The translations under genes were made by a program, and so were the position numbers. Below are positions 8,828-18,864 of a DNA stretch of 64,000 nucleotides, one piece after another. Under the pieces are notes generated by a model that was given only the letters and a program-made list of their open reading frames with translations, searched no databases and was not told the DNA's origin. The first letter of the stretch is position 1. Each line of letters opens with the position of its first letter. This stretch comes from JANRLF01 sp033762815. Lineage in GTDB: Bacteria; Bacteroidota; Bacteroidia; Chitinophagales; CAIOSU01. The stretch lies in the NCBI GenBank assembly GCA_033762815.1, contig JANRLF010000010.1, forward strand, positions 82,862-146,861. Reading direction: 5' to 3'.

Positions 8828-11800
8828 ATGAATTTTAGACATTTACTAGTTGCCATGCTATGCATGTTTAGTATGTGCGTGGTACAACAAGCCAATGCCC
8901 AATGTACGCAATTGCCAATACTGAACTTGAGCCCACAGCCCAATAGGTGCCAAACGGCCGTGAACAGTGGCAACATTGTGCCCCTTTTCAACCAATGCCG
9001 TACCGTATGTATGGACAATACCAACGCAGGGCCAAGCAACCAAGTAAACGACCACCGCTGTACGGGTGGTGTTCAACCTGCCAATGATTTGTTTTTATAT
9101 GCCAACAATCCCTATGCCCAAATACCAGGATATGATGGTTCGTTGGTTTTCCGATGGGTTGATTGGCCTGGTAAGGCTAATGGTGTACTGCCCCCATATT
9201 TCGCGGTACATGGTGAAGTAAGGGCCACATTGGCTGGTATTACCGTACAAAGCATTGACTGCACGGATGGTTTTGCTCTGGAAAATGCCATATGCTTGGA
9301 TACGGTTGAAGGCAATCAATTTTACACGCCAGCAGGTACCATCCCCACTTTGGCCCAGTTGGAGCCAATTGTAGATGCCATTGCTGGTGTAAACGTTACA
9401 GTTGCCGATGTGTCATTTTGGATCAATATAGCTACTAGTAATGGTGCCACAGGCCCAATATGTTTTGAGGCTTCCCCCTACAAATCAGGGTATATCTGTG
9501 GCGATGCCACTACTATTAACTTGACTGGAAGCGGCGCTACCCGTACCGGAACTTCTGCGGCAACTTGTCTTTGTGGTTCGGCTTTGTATGGTGGGTTGGG
9601 CAATACCAATAACAACCTGCCTGTGCCTTGTGGTATGGAAAGTGCCTCTTCTGCTTGGTTCAAGATAAATGTACCGTTTGGTTGTAATAATATTACGGCC
9701 AGCTTGAGTAACTGGGGAGGAAGCGATGCTTATAATATTGCAATTTTGAGCGGAGTTGATTGCCCTGGCAACTCAGGTACCAACCCAATTACCGGAGCAC
9801 CTACATTTATCCCTGGCCAAACCTTGGAACCTGGTGCAGCCATTGTTGGCTCAGCTTGTAATGGACCGGCCAGCACTGCTTGTAGCCCAGTACCTGCCGG
9901 GGAATATTATATTGTAGTTTCTGGCAAGTCAGAACGCCCAACTTTTACCTTGAGCGTAAACGTTACCGATGTGGCACCCTCAGTAGGTACTGCCACTTCG
10001 CAGCAGAACAACACTAGCGTATGTTCAGGCTCTTCAGTAACAGTGGGCACCACTGGCACTGTATTGCCCAACAGTGCTAGCTGCGGTCAAAACATCGCAT
10101 GGTTTTACAGCAATAGCCTTACTTTCAACCCTTACACTGGGGGAGGAACTTATGCTGGGTCAGGTACATCAAACGTTACCTTTGCCTTGCCCGCCAATAC
10201 AGGCTGTACACCTAGAATTTACTACATCAAAGGCGTAATATCAGATAACGGCACTACTGCTGTAGCTGGTTGCAAAGGCACTACCAACACCATTACTGTT
10301 ACGGTTTATCCTGAAATTGGCAATGTTACCGTTCAAAACAATCCTTGTTTGATTTCAGTAGCCACCCGCTGCCCTTCTTTTACTGTTAACGGCACCCCTG
10401 GGGTTTCTAATTTTATTGCCAATTTTTCCGATGACGGCAGCACCCAAAACTTCATTATCTCTAATGGCCTTGCCGCTTGTAACCAGGTGGTACAAGAAAT
10501 TGTAAGTTGCAGTGGCAACTGTACCCCTCCTACTGTTTCGGCCAACGATACATGTGACCCCAATGACCCTTTCAACTTTTATGTTGATGTAAATTTTGCC
10601 CCCGGTTCGGCAGCTACTTATTTCATCAACGATAACACCGGTGGTGCAGTAGCCGTTTCCAATGCCGGCAGGTACCGTGTAGGTCCTTTTAGCAATGGTA
10701 GCACGGTGAGCATATCGGTCGACAACCCTGACGATGCCAACTGTAACCGTCCATTGGGTACTTTTACCAGTGACTGCAATACCATTGTTTGCCCGAACCT
10801 TGTTTCCGCTGTTACTACCGTAAATGGTGACGTATGCGAAGGCCAACAAACAATATTGCAGGCTACTGTTGACCGTGGTGTTATTAACGTGGACTATTCA
10901 GTACAATGGTATATGAATGGTGTACCTATTCCAAATGGTAACTCACTAGCTGTAATACAAACATTTAGCACTACTCAAGGCTGTAGCCCTGAAGCACAGG
11001 AATATACAGTGGCATTAAAATGTCTTCGCTCAGGCGGAAGGCCGACACTAACCAATTTCTTGTCAGCGGGTACTTTGGTAGTTTATCCAAAACCTGATTT
11101 AGGACAAGATTTTGTTCAGAATCCGCAAGTATGTGTAGTGGCACCAGTAGATAACTGCGGTGGCTTAAACATTTCTTATAGCCCTGTTACCAACCCAGGC
11201 CCCGGCACTAGCAGCACTCAAGTTACTTATACTGCTTTTGTTACCGGTGCCCCCACTGGCTGCTCCGCGACTGGCACTTATCAAGTAAGTTGTCCTAGCT
11301 GTACCAATAGGGCTGGAGAAGGGGTTAACACCACTCCAAATACCTATTGCGATGGCGAACAATTCAGTATAACTTCTACTGGTTCAAGCTTAGGTGCAGG
11401 TTATACCCAGTTATGGGGAGTAACTACTAACGACCCTTACAATAATCTTGGCTCGGCTGTACTATCGGCTTTTGCTGCCAACAGTTATTTTGGCGATAGC
11501 TCTGGTACGGGCAGCTTTACATTTACCAATGGTACTCAATACGGCCCTGGTGAATACTTCTTTATTCCTTTTGTTGCTATGCAGGCTATTAATGCCTCTA
11601 CCCCTGCCTATCAAACCAATGGAAGCATCAGCTTACCGTTCTCCTTTACAGGAAGTTCTGGTTCAGCCACCATTACTATTCCTCAAGTACCCTATTGTTC
11701 TGGCCTAACCGTATTTGATATGACCTTGACGGCCTCCAAATCAGGTAGTACACTCAATCCTATAGACAGGGTAACTGGGCTACTAACCTATAGTGGGGGG

Positions 11801-14800
11801 GCAACAGCAAGTTTAAACCTAAACCGCAACAACTACACAGCCAATCCAAGCGGCCAAACTATTACCATTGAAGCATCTGCAGGAGCATTTTTATCTGGTA
11901 CCGTGACTTACGACTTCACCCTGAGGTACCAAACTTCCATACCATTTGGCACCGTATGCCCCACTTGCAACGATGTTGGCGCGCCCGTGGCGGTTAACCT
12001 GTTGCCAGCCATTACTTTAAGCCCGGTGACTCCGGCTCCTATCTGTATTGGCGAGGTGATTGATTTGAACAATTACCTTCCCACAGCCAATACTAATGGC
12101 AGCTTTACTTGGTACGACGGCGATCCAGCCACAGGGGGCCAATTAATAGCGCGACCTGATAGCGTGAGCCCCGTTAACGGCTCCCAGTATTTCGTTCAAT
12201 TCTTATCATCGGCTGACACAACTTGCTCTGCCAATAGCAGTATCACTTTTTCTACCGTTACCCCTCCAAGTTTGAACCCAATTCCTGCACAACCTGATTT
12301 GTGTTTGGGCGAAACGGTGGATTTGACCCAACTGGAACAAGGCATTACCACTGATGCTGGAACTTTCACTTGGTATAAAGGCGACCCTGCCAACTTTGGC
12401 GTAAGATTACCTAACGCCTTTGCGACCAACTTATCACCTATCAGCGGCCAAGCATATTATGCGGTGTTCCAAGATGCCTTGACTGGCTGCACAGAGAAAG
12501 TGAGCGTTACCTATACCGTGAAACCACTTCCTTCTTTAACTGCATTGCCACCAAGAAGTATCTGTACTGGAGCTACTTATGATTTGACCTCGCAAGAATC
12601 CAATATCACTTCTGCTACTGGCACATTCGAGTGGTATGATGGCGACCCCAACAACGGTGGTACCTTGCTAACACCAACCCAAGCTGCATCTGTTCAACCT
12701 GATACCGGTAGCTTGTATGTGGCAGTATTTACCGATGCTACCACTGGCTGCAGCGCACGTACCAATGTTACATTCAATGTAAATCCATTGCCCGTGTTGA
12801 ATACACCAACACCAAGTGCAATATGCAGTGGCTCAGTTGTGGATTTAACTGCCTTACAAAGCAGTATCACCTCGGCTCCAGGCGTTTTCGCTTGGTATGA
12901 TGCCAACCCACAAACAGGTGGACAAGCACTGGCACAACCTGAAGCTTATACTTTGAACAGCCAAACCACTTTCTATGTAAGCTTTACTAATTCCATTACA
13001 TCGTGTAACAGCAGCACCAGCTTCACCTATAATGTGATACCAAGCCCTGTATTGAATCCTGTACCGCAACAAACCATTTGTTCAGGAGAAAGTGTTAGCC
13101 TAATCGACCTACAACAAAACATTACTTTGGCTACCGGCTTCTTTACCTGGTATTTAGGTGACCCTGACAGTGGCGGCGTGCAACTAACGCCTTCACAAGC
13201 TGCTAACCAAACCCCAACAGGCACAGAAACTTACTATTTAGAGTTTTTGGCCTTCCCAAGTGCTTGTACTGCCGAGTTGAGCTTTAGCTACATTGTAAAC
13301 AGCAGCCCAGTACTTAACCCAATCCCCAATCCTGGATTGTTATGTGCTGGTCAATCAGTTGATTTGAGCAGCTATCAAACTGCTGTTACTTCCGCCGCAG
13401 GAACCTTTAAATGGTATTTGGGCAATCCTACTTCAGGTGGTACACAGGTAACTGGTGGTTTGTTAACCAACTTGGTGCCTGCGGACAACTCTACTTACTA
13501 TGTTCAGTTTACTGATGCAAATACAGGTTGCGTGGCACTTGAAAACACCACCTTTGATGTTGCTGCTCCAGTAACAGGTGGTACGGCCAGCTATGATTGT
13601 AACTTGAACCAATTGGTAGTAAACCTTAGCAACGCTAGTGGTGGCTCAGGTGCAGGCTATACGGTAGCACCAAATTCCCCAAATACCAACGGCCAAACCT
13701 TGGCAAACGGTACCACTTGGAGGGTGTACTATGTGGATGATATTGGCTGTGCGGATACCTTGAGCGGCAATGCCAACTGTTTAGTATGCTCTGCTGGTGC
13801 GGGCGTGGCACTTGCCAATAATGCCCTGTGCTGCGATGATACCATCAATATCACTACTAACGGTGTAGCTATAGGTGGCAACAATACCATTGCCTGGGCA
13901 TTTGGTCCCCAACCTGTAACCAACTTGGCAGGCGCACAAGCAGCCAACAATGCGGGTAATCTTTTCTTGGCAAATCCTGACAACAGTATCGATTTCTCGA
14001 AAAATTGCAGTAATGCTATTGCGGGCACTTATTATCTGACCCCAATGATTGTACAAAGTCCTGTGATTGATTCGGTACTGTATGACACCCTTAATGGATG
14101 TAAACCGTATATCGAGATTTGCCCTACCGTAACCGGCACGGGTTGGTCACTTGACCCATTGATTTTGGTGTTCCCTGATGGTAGCCAGTTCAATGTAAAC
14201 GACTCATTGGCATTTGGCTTACCGCTGACAGAGCAGCTTTTGGCGGCATTTGGCGGCCTGCCTTGTATTAAATTGAATGATATTTACCCTGGCGACCCTA
14301 ATGGCACATGGTCAGTAATTATCAATAACACAGGTACAGGAGCGGTTACTTTTGGTGTACCTGCATTCAATATTGTTGTAGCAGACAGTTCTTGTACCTT
14401 ATTGAACGGTCAGGACCAAGTAACGACCATCAGCGCAGTATCGGGCACCATCAATGGTGGAACCCAACAGCAAATCAACATTGCCATACCACCGCTGCCC
14501 GCCAACTTCCCTTCAGTAGATACGGCTTGTAGCGATTTCGGAACTCCAGTGGAAATTGTACTGCTTGACCCCATCACTGCCGATACTGCTTTTGCTACTT
14601 GTACCGATAGTTCTGCAGGCTTGTACACCATTACTATTGGAGGCCTGCAAGGCGGTGCACCTGATGTGATTAGCGGTGAACAATATGCCTTCCCCGCAGC
14701 CGCTACCTACAACTCATCAGAAGATACTTACTCTTTTGATGTTACGGTCAACTCTTTCCCATACAGCTTTACCATATCCAACAACTTCAATACTGCCGGT

Positions 14801-15121
14801 GGCGACAAATGCCCTGCAAGCTTGCAGATAGCCGAAGATGTTTGTGTAACGGGTATCAAAGAAATTGCCTTGGCAGCTTTGAACATCTATCCTAACCCAT
14901 CAAGCGGAATCTTCAATATTGAGGGTGCATTGAGGCAAACATCGAATGTAAGCATCAGCGTGACCAATATGTTGGGTGAAGAGATTTACAGCAGGGAAGC
15001 TAGAATGGAGAAAGGCAAAATGAAGACTTCGATTGACTTGAGCCAAGCAGCAGTTGGTGTTTATTTCGTAACTATCAAAACGGAGAAACAAACTATCACT
15101 AAGCGGATAGCTAAACAGTAA
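8828..15121 (+). CDS. Large secreted surface protein with six tandem modules and T9SS type A sorting domain
   Basis: 2097 residues. The signal peptide (residues 1-25) ends QQANAQ. The first ~400 residues are a non-repetitive, cysteine-rich region with a stretch (SAWFKINVPFGC, GEYYIVVSG) that looks like a bacterial pre-peptidase-type beta-sandwich. Several Ig-like segments follow. Residues ~1060-1581 hold six consecutive modules of about 87 residues. The final ~80 residues (IYPNPSSG, then ITNMLGEEIY-like and VGVYFVTIKTE, ending KRIAKQ) are a type A C-terminal domain for type IX secretion. No catalytic motif is recognisable, so an adhesive or matrix role is the best guess. A strong terminator follows at 15138. 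Confidence 0.88.
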   Translation: MNFRHLLVAMLCMFSMCVVQQANAQCTQLPILNLSPQPNRCQTAVNSGNIVPLFNQCRTVCMDNTNAGPSNQVNDHRCTGGVQPANDLFLYANNPYAQIPGYDGSLVFRWVDWPGKANGVLPPYFAVHGEVRATLAGITVQSIDCTDGFALENAICLDTVEGNQFYTPAGTIPTLAQLEPIVDAIAGVNVTVADVSFWINIATSNGATGPICFEASPYKSGYICGDATTINLTGSGATRTGTSAATCLCGSALYGGLGNTNNNLPVPCGMESASSAWFKINVPFGCNNITASLSNWGGSDAYNIAILSGVDCPGNSGTNPITGAPTFIPGQTLEPGAAIVGSACNGPASTACSPVPAGEYYIVVSGKSERPTFTLSVNVTDVAPSVGTATSQQNNTSVCSGSSVTVGTTGTVLPNSASCGQNIAWFYSNSLTFNPYTGGGTYAGSGTSNVTFALPANTGCTPRIYYIKGVISDNGTTAVAGCKGTTNTITVTVYPEIGNVTVQNNPCLISVATRCPSFTVNGTPGVSNFIANFSDDGSTQNFIISNGLAACNQVVQEIVSCSGNCTPPTVSANDTCDPNDPFNFYVDVNFAPGSAATYFINDNTGGAVAVSNAGRYRVGPFSNGSTVSISVDNPDDANCNRPLGTFTSDCNTIVCPNLVSAVTTVNGDVCEGQQTILQATVDRGVINVDYSVQWYMNGVPIPNGNSLAVIQTFSTTQGCSPEAQEYTVALKCLRSGGRPTLTNFLSAGTLVVYPKPDLGQDFVQNPQVCVVAPVDNCGGLNISYSPVTNPGPGTSSTQVTYTAFVTGAPTGCSATGTYQVSCPSCTNRAGEGVNTTPNTYCDGEQFSITSTGSSLGAGYTQLWGVTTNDPYNNLGSAVLSAFAANSYFGDSSGTGSFTFTNGTQYGPGEYFFIPFVAMQAINASTPAYQTNGSISLPFSFTGSSGSATITIPQVPYCSGLTVFDMTLTASKSGSTLNPIDRVTGLLTYSGGATASLNLNRNNYTANPSGQTITIEASAGAFLSGTVTYDFTLRYQTSIPFGTVCPTCNDVGAPVAVNLLPAITLSPVTPAPICIGEVIDLNNYLPTANTNGSFTWYDGDPATGGQLIARPDSVSPVNGSQYFVQFLSSADTTCSANSSITFSTVTPPSLNPIPAQPDLCLGETVDLTQLEQGITTDAGTFTWYKGDPANFGVRLPNAFATNLSPISGQAYYAVFQDALTGCTEKVSVTYTVKPLPSLTALPPRSICTGATYDLTSQESNITSATGTFEWYDGDPNNGGTLLTPTQAASVQPDTGSLYVAVFTDATTGCSARTNVTFNVNPLPVLNTPTPSAICSGSVVDLTALQSSITSAPGVFAWYDANPQTGGQALAQPEAYTLNSQTTFYVSFTNSITSCNSSTSFTYNVIPSPVLNPVPQQTICSGESVSLIDLQQNITLATGFFTWYLGDPDSGGVQLTPSQAANQTPTGTETYYLEFLAFPSACTAELSFSYIVNSSPVLNPIPNPGLLCAGQSVDLSSYQTAVTSAAGTFKWYLGNPTSGGTQVTGGLLTNLVPADNSTYYVQFTDANTGCVALENTTFDVAAPVTGGTASYDCNLNQLVVNLSNASGGSGAGYTVAPNSPNTNGQTLANGTTWRVYYVDDIGCADTLSGNANCLVCSAGAGVALANNALCCDDTINITTNGVAIGGNNTIAWAFGPQPVTNLAGAQAANNAGNLFLANPDNSIDFSKNCSNAIAGTYYLTPMIVQSPVIDSVLYDTLNGCKPYIEICPTVTGTGWSLDPLILVFPDGSQFNVNDSLAFGLPLTEQLLAAFGGLPCIKLNDIYPGDPNGTWSVIINNTGTGAVTFGVPAFNIVVADSSCTLLNGQDQVTTISAVSGTINGGTQQQINIAIPPLPANFPSVDTACSDFGTPVEIVLLDPITADTAFATCTDSSAGLYTITIGGLQGGAPDVISGEQYAFPAAATYNSSEDTYSFDVTVNSFPYSFTISNNFNTAGGDKCPASLQIAEDVCVTGIKEIALAALNIYPNPSSGIFNIEGALRQTSNVSISVTNMLGEEIYSREARMEKGKMKTSIDLSQAAVGVYFVTIKTEKQTITKRIAKQ
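12005..13570 (+). repeat. Six in-frame tandem modules of ~87 residues
   Basis: Inside the 2097-residue protein, six modules follow one another. Each has the pattern: P.LN/P.P, an IC.G...DL segment, TSATGTF-WY.GDP..GG in the middle, a TYYVQFTD..TGC strand, and a V-PSPVLNP linker. The WY.GDP core can be read as WYDGDPATGG, WYKGDPANFG, WYDGDPNNGG, WYDANPQTGG, WYLGDPDSGG and WYLGNPTSGG. Each module holds two conserved cysteines. Sequence identity between modules is moderate, so they are old duplications rather than a recently expanded array. Confidence 0.85.
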
Positions 15122-15137
15122 CAACAAAGCTTGTAGC

Positions 15138-15174
15138 AAAAAAGCCCATGTACATTTGTACATGGGCTTTTTTT
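15138..15174. terminator. Strong bidirectional rho-independent terminator
   Basis: A perfect stem AAAGCCCATGTACA / TGTACATGGGCTTT (15141-15154 and 15157-15170, 2-base loop), extended by A:T pairs to 17 bp, with runs of A before and T after. It can serve the surface-protein gene on the plus strand and the converging accD on the minus strand. Confidence 0.9.
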
Positions 15175-15230
15175 ATTCCTATTGGTGGGTAAATTCTTTG
15201 ACAAAGTAACTGGCCAAGCCATTCCTCTAA

Positions 15231-16076
15231 TCAATGCTGGAAATAAGTAAGCAGTTCGCTAATTTTTTCTTTAAGGGTCTTTCGGTCAACAATCATATCC
15301 AAAAAGCCCTTTTCCAATAAGAACTCGGATTGTTGAAACCCATCTGGTAAATCCTTCTTAATGGTTTCCTTAATCACTCTTGGGCCAGCAAAGCCAATGA
15401 GGGCACCAGGTTCAGCAATTATGATATCGCCCAGCATGGCAAACGAGGCCGTAACGCCCCCAGTGGTAGGGTCAGTTAATAAGGAAATAAAGGGCAGTTG
15501 GGCATCTGCTAGTTGGGTAAGCTTGGCTGAAGTTTTAGCCATCTGCATCAAAGAAAAGGCACCTTCCATCATACGGGCACCTCCTGATTTGGAAATAATC
15601 AACAAGGGCACTTTGTGCTCTATGCAATAATCGATACTACGGGTAATCTTCTCGCCTACTACCGAACCCATTGAACCACCGATGAAGCTAAAATCCATGG
15701 CAGTAACTATTAGCGGCTTTCCATTCACATTGCCCGCGGCACTTTGTATGGCATCGCCAAGTCCGGTTTTTTTCTCGGTTTCGGCTAGCCGTGCTTTATA
15801 AGGTTTCAAATCAGTAAACTCAAGAAAGTCCTTCGACCGCAAATTGTCAAATAGGAGCGCATACTGATTGTCATCGAACAAGATTTGAAAATACTCCGAT
15901 GAGCCTATTCTATGATGGGTATTGCAGTGGCGACATACATAGAAATTTTCTTTCAGTTCCTTTTGCGTAAGGGCGTGTTTACAGCCCGGGCACTTGACCC
16001 ATACCCCATCGGGGGCTTCTTTCTTCTCCCGAGTGGATGTGGTGATACCTTCCTTAATTCTGGTAAACCATCCCAT
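15231..16076 (-). CDS. accD: Acetyl-CoA carboxylase carboxyltransferase subunit beta
   Basis: 281 residues, normal length for AccD. The N-terminal zinc ribbon is complete: Cys29, Cys32, Cys48 and Cys51 in CPGC and CRHC. The carboxyltransferase core shows the GGSMGSVVGEKI and SGGARMMEG motifs that bind the CoA/biotin substrates, and the GGVTASFAMLGDI segment. Together with AccA it transfers the carboxyl group from carboxybiotin to acetyl-CoA, making malonyl-CoA for fatty-acid synthesis. No other acc gene is nearby. Transcribed alone from the minus strand, 131 bases before the aldolase gene. Confidence 0.97.
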   Translation of the reverse strand: MGWFTRIKEGITTSTREKKEAPDGVWVKCPGCKHALTQKELKENFYVCRHCNTHHRIGSSEYFQILFDDNQYALLFDNLRSKDFLEFTDLKPYKARLAETEKKTGLGDAIQSAAGNVNGKPLIVTAMDFSFIGGSMGSVVGEKITRSIDYCIEHKVPLLIISKSGGARMMEGAFSLMQMAKTSAKLTQLADAQLPFISLLTDPTTGGVTASFAMLGDIIIAEPGALIGFAGPRVIKETIKKDLPDGFQQSEFLLEKGFLDMIVDRKTLKEKISELLTYFQH

Positions 16077-16207
16077 GCTATTTCTCCTTATTCAATATAC
16101 CTTTATGGGCATATTAAGCTAAAATTAGGGATTTTTTAAGCGATGCTGAAAATCCCTGCACAAAAATTAGTATGACTACTTAAGCGATTTCGACAAAGAG
16201 GTACTAA

Positions 16208-17281
16208 TTAAGCAATAGTAACCTCTGGAGAAAGATAGACATCCTGAATGGCATTCAAGATACCAATACCTTCTTTAAATGACTTTTGGAAAGCCTTGCG
16301 ACCAGAAATTAAACCACTACCGCCTGCACGTTTATTGATGATGGCAGTAGTAACGGCTTCCTGCAAATCAGTTTCCCCTGCTGAAGCACCACCAGAATTG
16401 ATTAAGCCAACACGGCCCATGTAGCAATTGGCAACTTGGTAGCGGCAAAGGTCAATTGGGTGTTCTGTGGTCAACTGGCTATAAACTTTTGGATGCGTTT
16501 TGCCAAACTTGATAGCATTGTAACCGCCATTGTTTTCAGGCAACTTTTGTTTAATAATATCTGCCTGTATCGTAACCCCTAAGTGGTTCGCTTGACCCGT
16601 TAAATCGGCTGAAAGGTGGTAGTCAACCCCATCTTTACTGAAAGCACCATTGCGCAAGTAGCACCACAATACGGTTGCCATACCCAATTCGTGCGCATAC
16701 TCAAATGCCTCGGCTACTTCCTGTATTTGGCGGTTACTTTCATCGGAACCGAAATAAATGGTCGCACCCACAGCTACCGCACCCATATCCCATGCACTCT
16801 TTACGGTGCCGAACATGATTTGGTCATATTTATTGGGGTAGCTTAGAAACTGGTTATGGTTGATTTTTACAATGAAAGGGATTTTGTGGGCAAACTTTCG
16901 AGCCACTGAGCCCAAAACACCATAAGTAGAAGCTACCGCATTGCAACCGCCTTCAATGGCAAGCTTTACAATGTTTTCCCCATCAAAAAAAATAGGGTTA
17001 GGGGCAAATGATGCACCCGCACTATGCTCAATCCCTTGGTCTACGGGTAGAATGGACATATACCCAGTTTCCCCAAGTCGTCCATGATTATAAATAGCAG
17101 CCAAGCTTCTTAAAACTTGGGGAGTACGGTTGCTATCTTTAAAACAACGGTCAATAAAATCGGCCCCTGGCAACTGTAATTCCGCTTTTGGAATAGAGTT
17201 GCTCTCATAACTTAACAAATAGGCTGCTTTATCACCCAGTAGGCTTTCTATCTTGCTTGCTGACAATGCTTCTATTGACAT
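16208..17281 (-). CDS. fbaB: Class I fructose-bisphosphate aldolase (DhnA/FbaB type)
   Basis: 357 residues from the ATG at 17281; the frame extends further upstream but a TATCTTTG promoter box at 17303-17310 lies inside that extension, which rules it out. Visible family features are ILPVDQGIEHSAG near residue 80, FIVKINHNQFLSYP, GATIYFGSDES, ATVLWCYLRNG and SGGASAGETDLQEA, typical of the archaeal-type class I aldolase that forms a Schiff base with lysine. It cleaves fructose 1,6-bisphosphate in glycolysis and runs in reverse in gluconeogenesis. The start MSIEALSASKIESLLG is family-like. Confidence 0.93.
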   Translation of the reverse strand: MSIEALSASKIESLLGDKAAYLLSYESNSIPKAELQLPGADFIDRCFKDSNRTPQVLRSLAAIYNHGRLGETGYMSILPVDQGIEHSAGASFAPNPIFFDGENIVKLAIEGGCNAVASTYGVLGSVARKFAHKIPFIVKINHNQFLSYPNKYDQIMFGTVKSAWDMGAVAVGATIYFGSDESNRQIQEVAEAFEYAHELGMATVLWCYLRNGAFSKDGVDYHLSADLTGQANHLGVTIQADIIKQKLPENNGGYNAIKFGKTHPKVYSQLTTEHPIDLCRYQVANCYMGRVGLINSGGASAGETDLQEAVTTAIINKRAGGSGLISGRKAFQKSFKEGIGILNAIQDVYLSPEVTIA

Positions 17282-17302
17282 AAATGGTGTTTGTTTATTC
17301 TC

Positions 17303-17310
17303 CAAAGATA
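17303..17310 (-). promoter_or_regulatory. Promoter -7 box of the aldolase gene
   Basis: TATCTTTG on the minus strand, matching TAnnTTTG, 22 bases before the ATG. A TTTG at 17333-17336 lies 22 bases further upstream and could be the -33 element. Confidence 0.65.
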
Positions 17311-17384
17311 AGCAAACAGGGGCATTAAGTAGCAAAAGGGAAAGTTATGAAAAGATATATTTACTACCAATACTAGCTATTGAG

Positions 17385-18491
17385 TTAAGGTTGGTAGCCG
17401 TCCGTAAGGGTTTTCATGAAGGCCACAATATCCTGAACTTCCTGCTCGGTAAGTTTAAGGTCGCCCAATTCTTCTTGGTTCACATTTTCTGCTACTTCAG
17501 GTTCACCAAATTTGCCATGGTCGCGCTCATTGTAGAACCTTACTACTTCTTCTAGGGTATTAAATATACCGTTGTGCAAGTAAGGAGGGGTAACAGCCAC
17601 ATTCCTTAAAGTAGGCACCCTGAACTTACCATTCTCGCTATCCTTTTTAACAAATGCACCTAAACCCAAATCCTTTTGGTAAGTAGGTGTTTTCTTTAGC
17701 AACTCTTTGTTTACAGGAGTTCCAATGTTATCATAAGAGAAATCGGTAAACAATACCTTGCCGGTAGCGGGGTCAGGCTCTGTTGGGTGGCAAGCAGCAC
17801 AGTTGCCTTTTTTTACATCCACAAACAACTCTAAGCCACGTTTTTCTTGAGCAGTCAACTTTGCTTTCCCCTTCAAATAGTGGTCATACTTACTGCTAAA
17901 GGGGTTCACCTCAGGGCTTCTCTCATAAGCAGAAATGCACTCGGTAATATGGGAAAAAGCACTATCGACATTATCAAAGGCATTAGGGCCATAAATTTCA
18001 AGCATCAGGTTGCTATAGGATGCCTTCTTTACCACTCCCACTACTCTTGCCTTGTCTTTATTATTCATCTCATTGCTGGCCATCATGGGCATAGCAGCTT
18101 GTTCTGCCAAGGTATTGGCATGGCCGTCCCAAAATAAACCACCTATATAAAGTTCCTCTTTCTCGTCCCAATGCAAAGGAGGCACAAAGGCGGAATAGGC
18201 AACAGTAGGAGAATTTCTAGTACCAAACATGCCGCTAACAGCCCCTTCTGACACCACAGCCATGGTGGGGTCAGCAAAGCCTTGTGACGGGTGGTGGCAG
18301 CTAGCGCAAGAAATACCGATAGGGTCGGACATGCTCATGTCAAAAAACATTTGCCTGCCCAACTTTTGCTTAGCGGCCAACAGGGCCTTACCTTTTAGTG
18401 GAACAAATGCTTTTTCGCCAGCAGACCATTGTACCAAAATACCGATAGTGGCTGCCGATAGAATCAAAATGAAAATATGGCGGACTTTCAC
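17385..18491 (-). CDS. Di-haem cytochrome c peroxidase / MauG family
   Basis: 368 residues with an N-terminal export signal or anchor (residues 1-~25). Two CxxCH haem-binding motifs are present: CASCHHP near residue 61 and CAACHP near residue 236, as expected for CcpA/MauG proteins. The domain order matches the bacterial family: an N-terminal high-potential or peroxidatic haem domain, then the electron-transfer haem domain with RVPTLRNVAVTPPYLHNG and a VVRFYNERDHG segment. These periplasmic enzymes reduce hydrogen peroxide to water with electrons from cytochrome c or quinol chains. A second family member lies at 23278 and a catalase-peroxidase at 20835, so this region carries three peroxide-removing genes. 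Confidence 0.93.
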   Translation of the reverse strand: MKVRHIFILILSAATIGILVQWSAGEKAFVPLKGKALLAAKQKLGRQMFFDMSMSDPIGISCASCHHPSQGFADPTMAVVSEGAVSGMFGTRNSPTVAYSAFVPPLHWDEKEELYIGGLFWDGHANTLAEQAAMPMMASNEMNNKDKARVVGVVKKASYSNLMLEIYGPNAFDNVDSAFSHITECISAYERSPEVNPFSSKYDHYLKGKAKLTAQEKRGLELFVDVKKGNCAACHPTEPDPATGKVLFTDFSYDNIGTPVNKELLKKTPTYQKDLGLGAFVKKDSENGKFRVPTLRNVAVTPPYLHNGIFNTLEEVVRFYNERDHGKFGEPEVAENVNQEELGDLKLTEQEVQDIVAFMKTLTDGYQP

Positions 18492-18512
18492 TTTATACTA
18501 CTGATTAATGTG

Positions 18513-18520
18513 CAAAAATA
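18513..18520 (-). promoter_or_regulatory. Promoter -7 box of the first cytochrome c peroxidase
   Basis: TATTTTTG on the minus strand, matching TAnnTTTG, 22 bases before the ATG of the gene at 17385-18491. Confidence 0.55.
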
Positions 18521-18576
18521 CATCAAAATGGCTCGCAAATCCAGCAATTGATAATACCATAATTAGGGTATTAAGT

Positions 18577-18864
18577 TCAATCTTGCTCCTGTAGCGTCCA
18601 GGCCTCAGGTTTGTCGCTAAACGCTACCTTGGCCTTGCTCCACACATCGCTGAATGTTTCGCTTTGGCGGTATGCCTCTAGGGATGCTTCGTCTTCCCAA
18701 GTACTGTATGTAAAGAAAATATTATTGCGGCCTTTATCTCTCAATAAGGTAAGGCTCAGGCATCCGGGGCTGGAGGAGATGAGCTCCTTCATTTCATTGA
18801 AGATGCCCAAAAAATCATCTACCCTATCTGGTTGAAAGGTCAATTTTACAATGCGTACAATCAT
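18577..18864 (-). CDS. Antibiotic biosynthesis monooxygenase (ABM) fold protein
   Basis: 95 residues with the dimeric alpha/beta-barrel pattern of the ABM family: IVRIVKLTFQPDRVDDFL start, a central PGCLSLTLLRD strand and FFTYSTWEDEASLEAYRQSE. Family members range from quinol monooxygenases to stress-related proteins, and the sequence does not show which. Its ATG overlaps the stop of the gene at 18861-19637 in an ATGA arrangement, so the two are translationally coupled. Confidence 0.85.
   Translation of the reverse strand: MIVRIVKLTFQPDRVDDFLGIFNEMKELISSSPGCLSLTLLRDKGRNNIFFTYSTWEDEASLEAYRQSETFSDVWSKAKVAFSDKPEAWTLQEQD

Noticed and set aside
10355..10849. 164-residue frame opposite the large surface protein
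   Set aside because: Antisense shadow of a repetitive coding region; no family resemblance, no promoter or start context.
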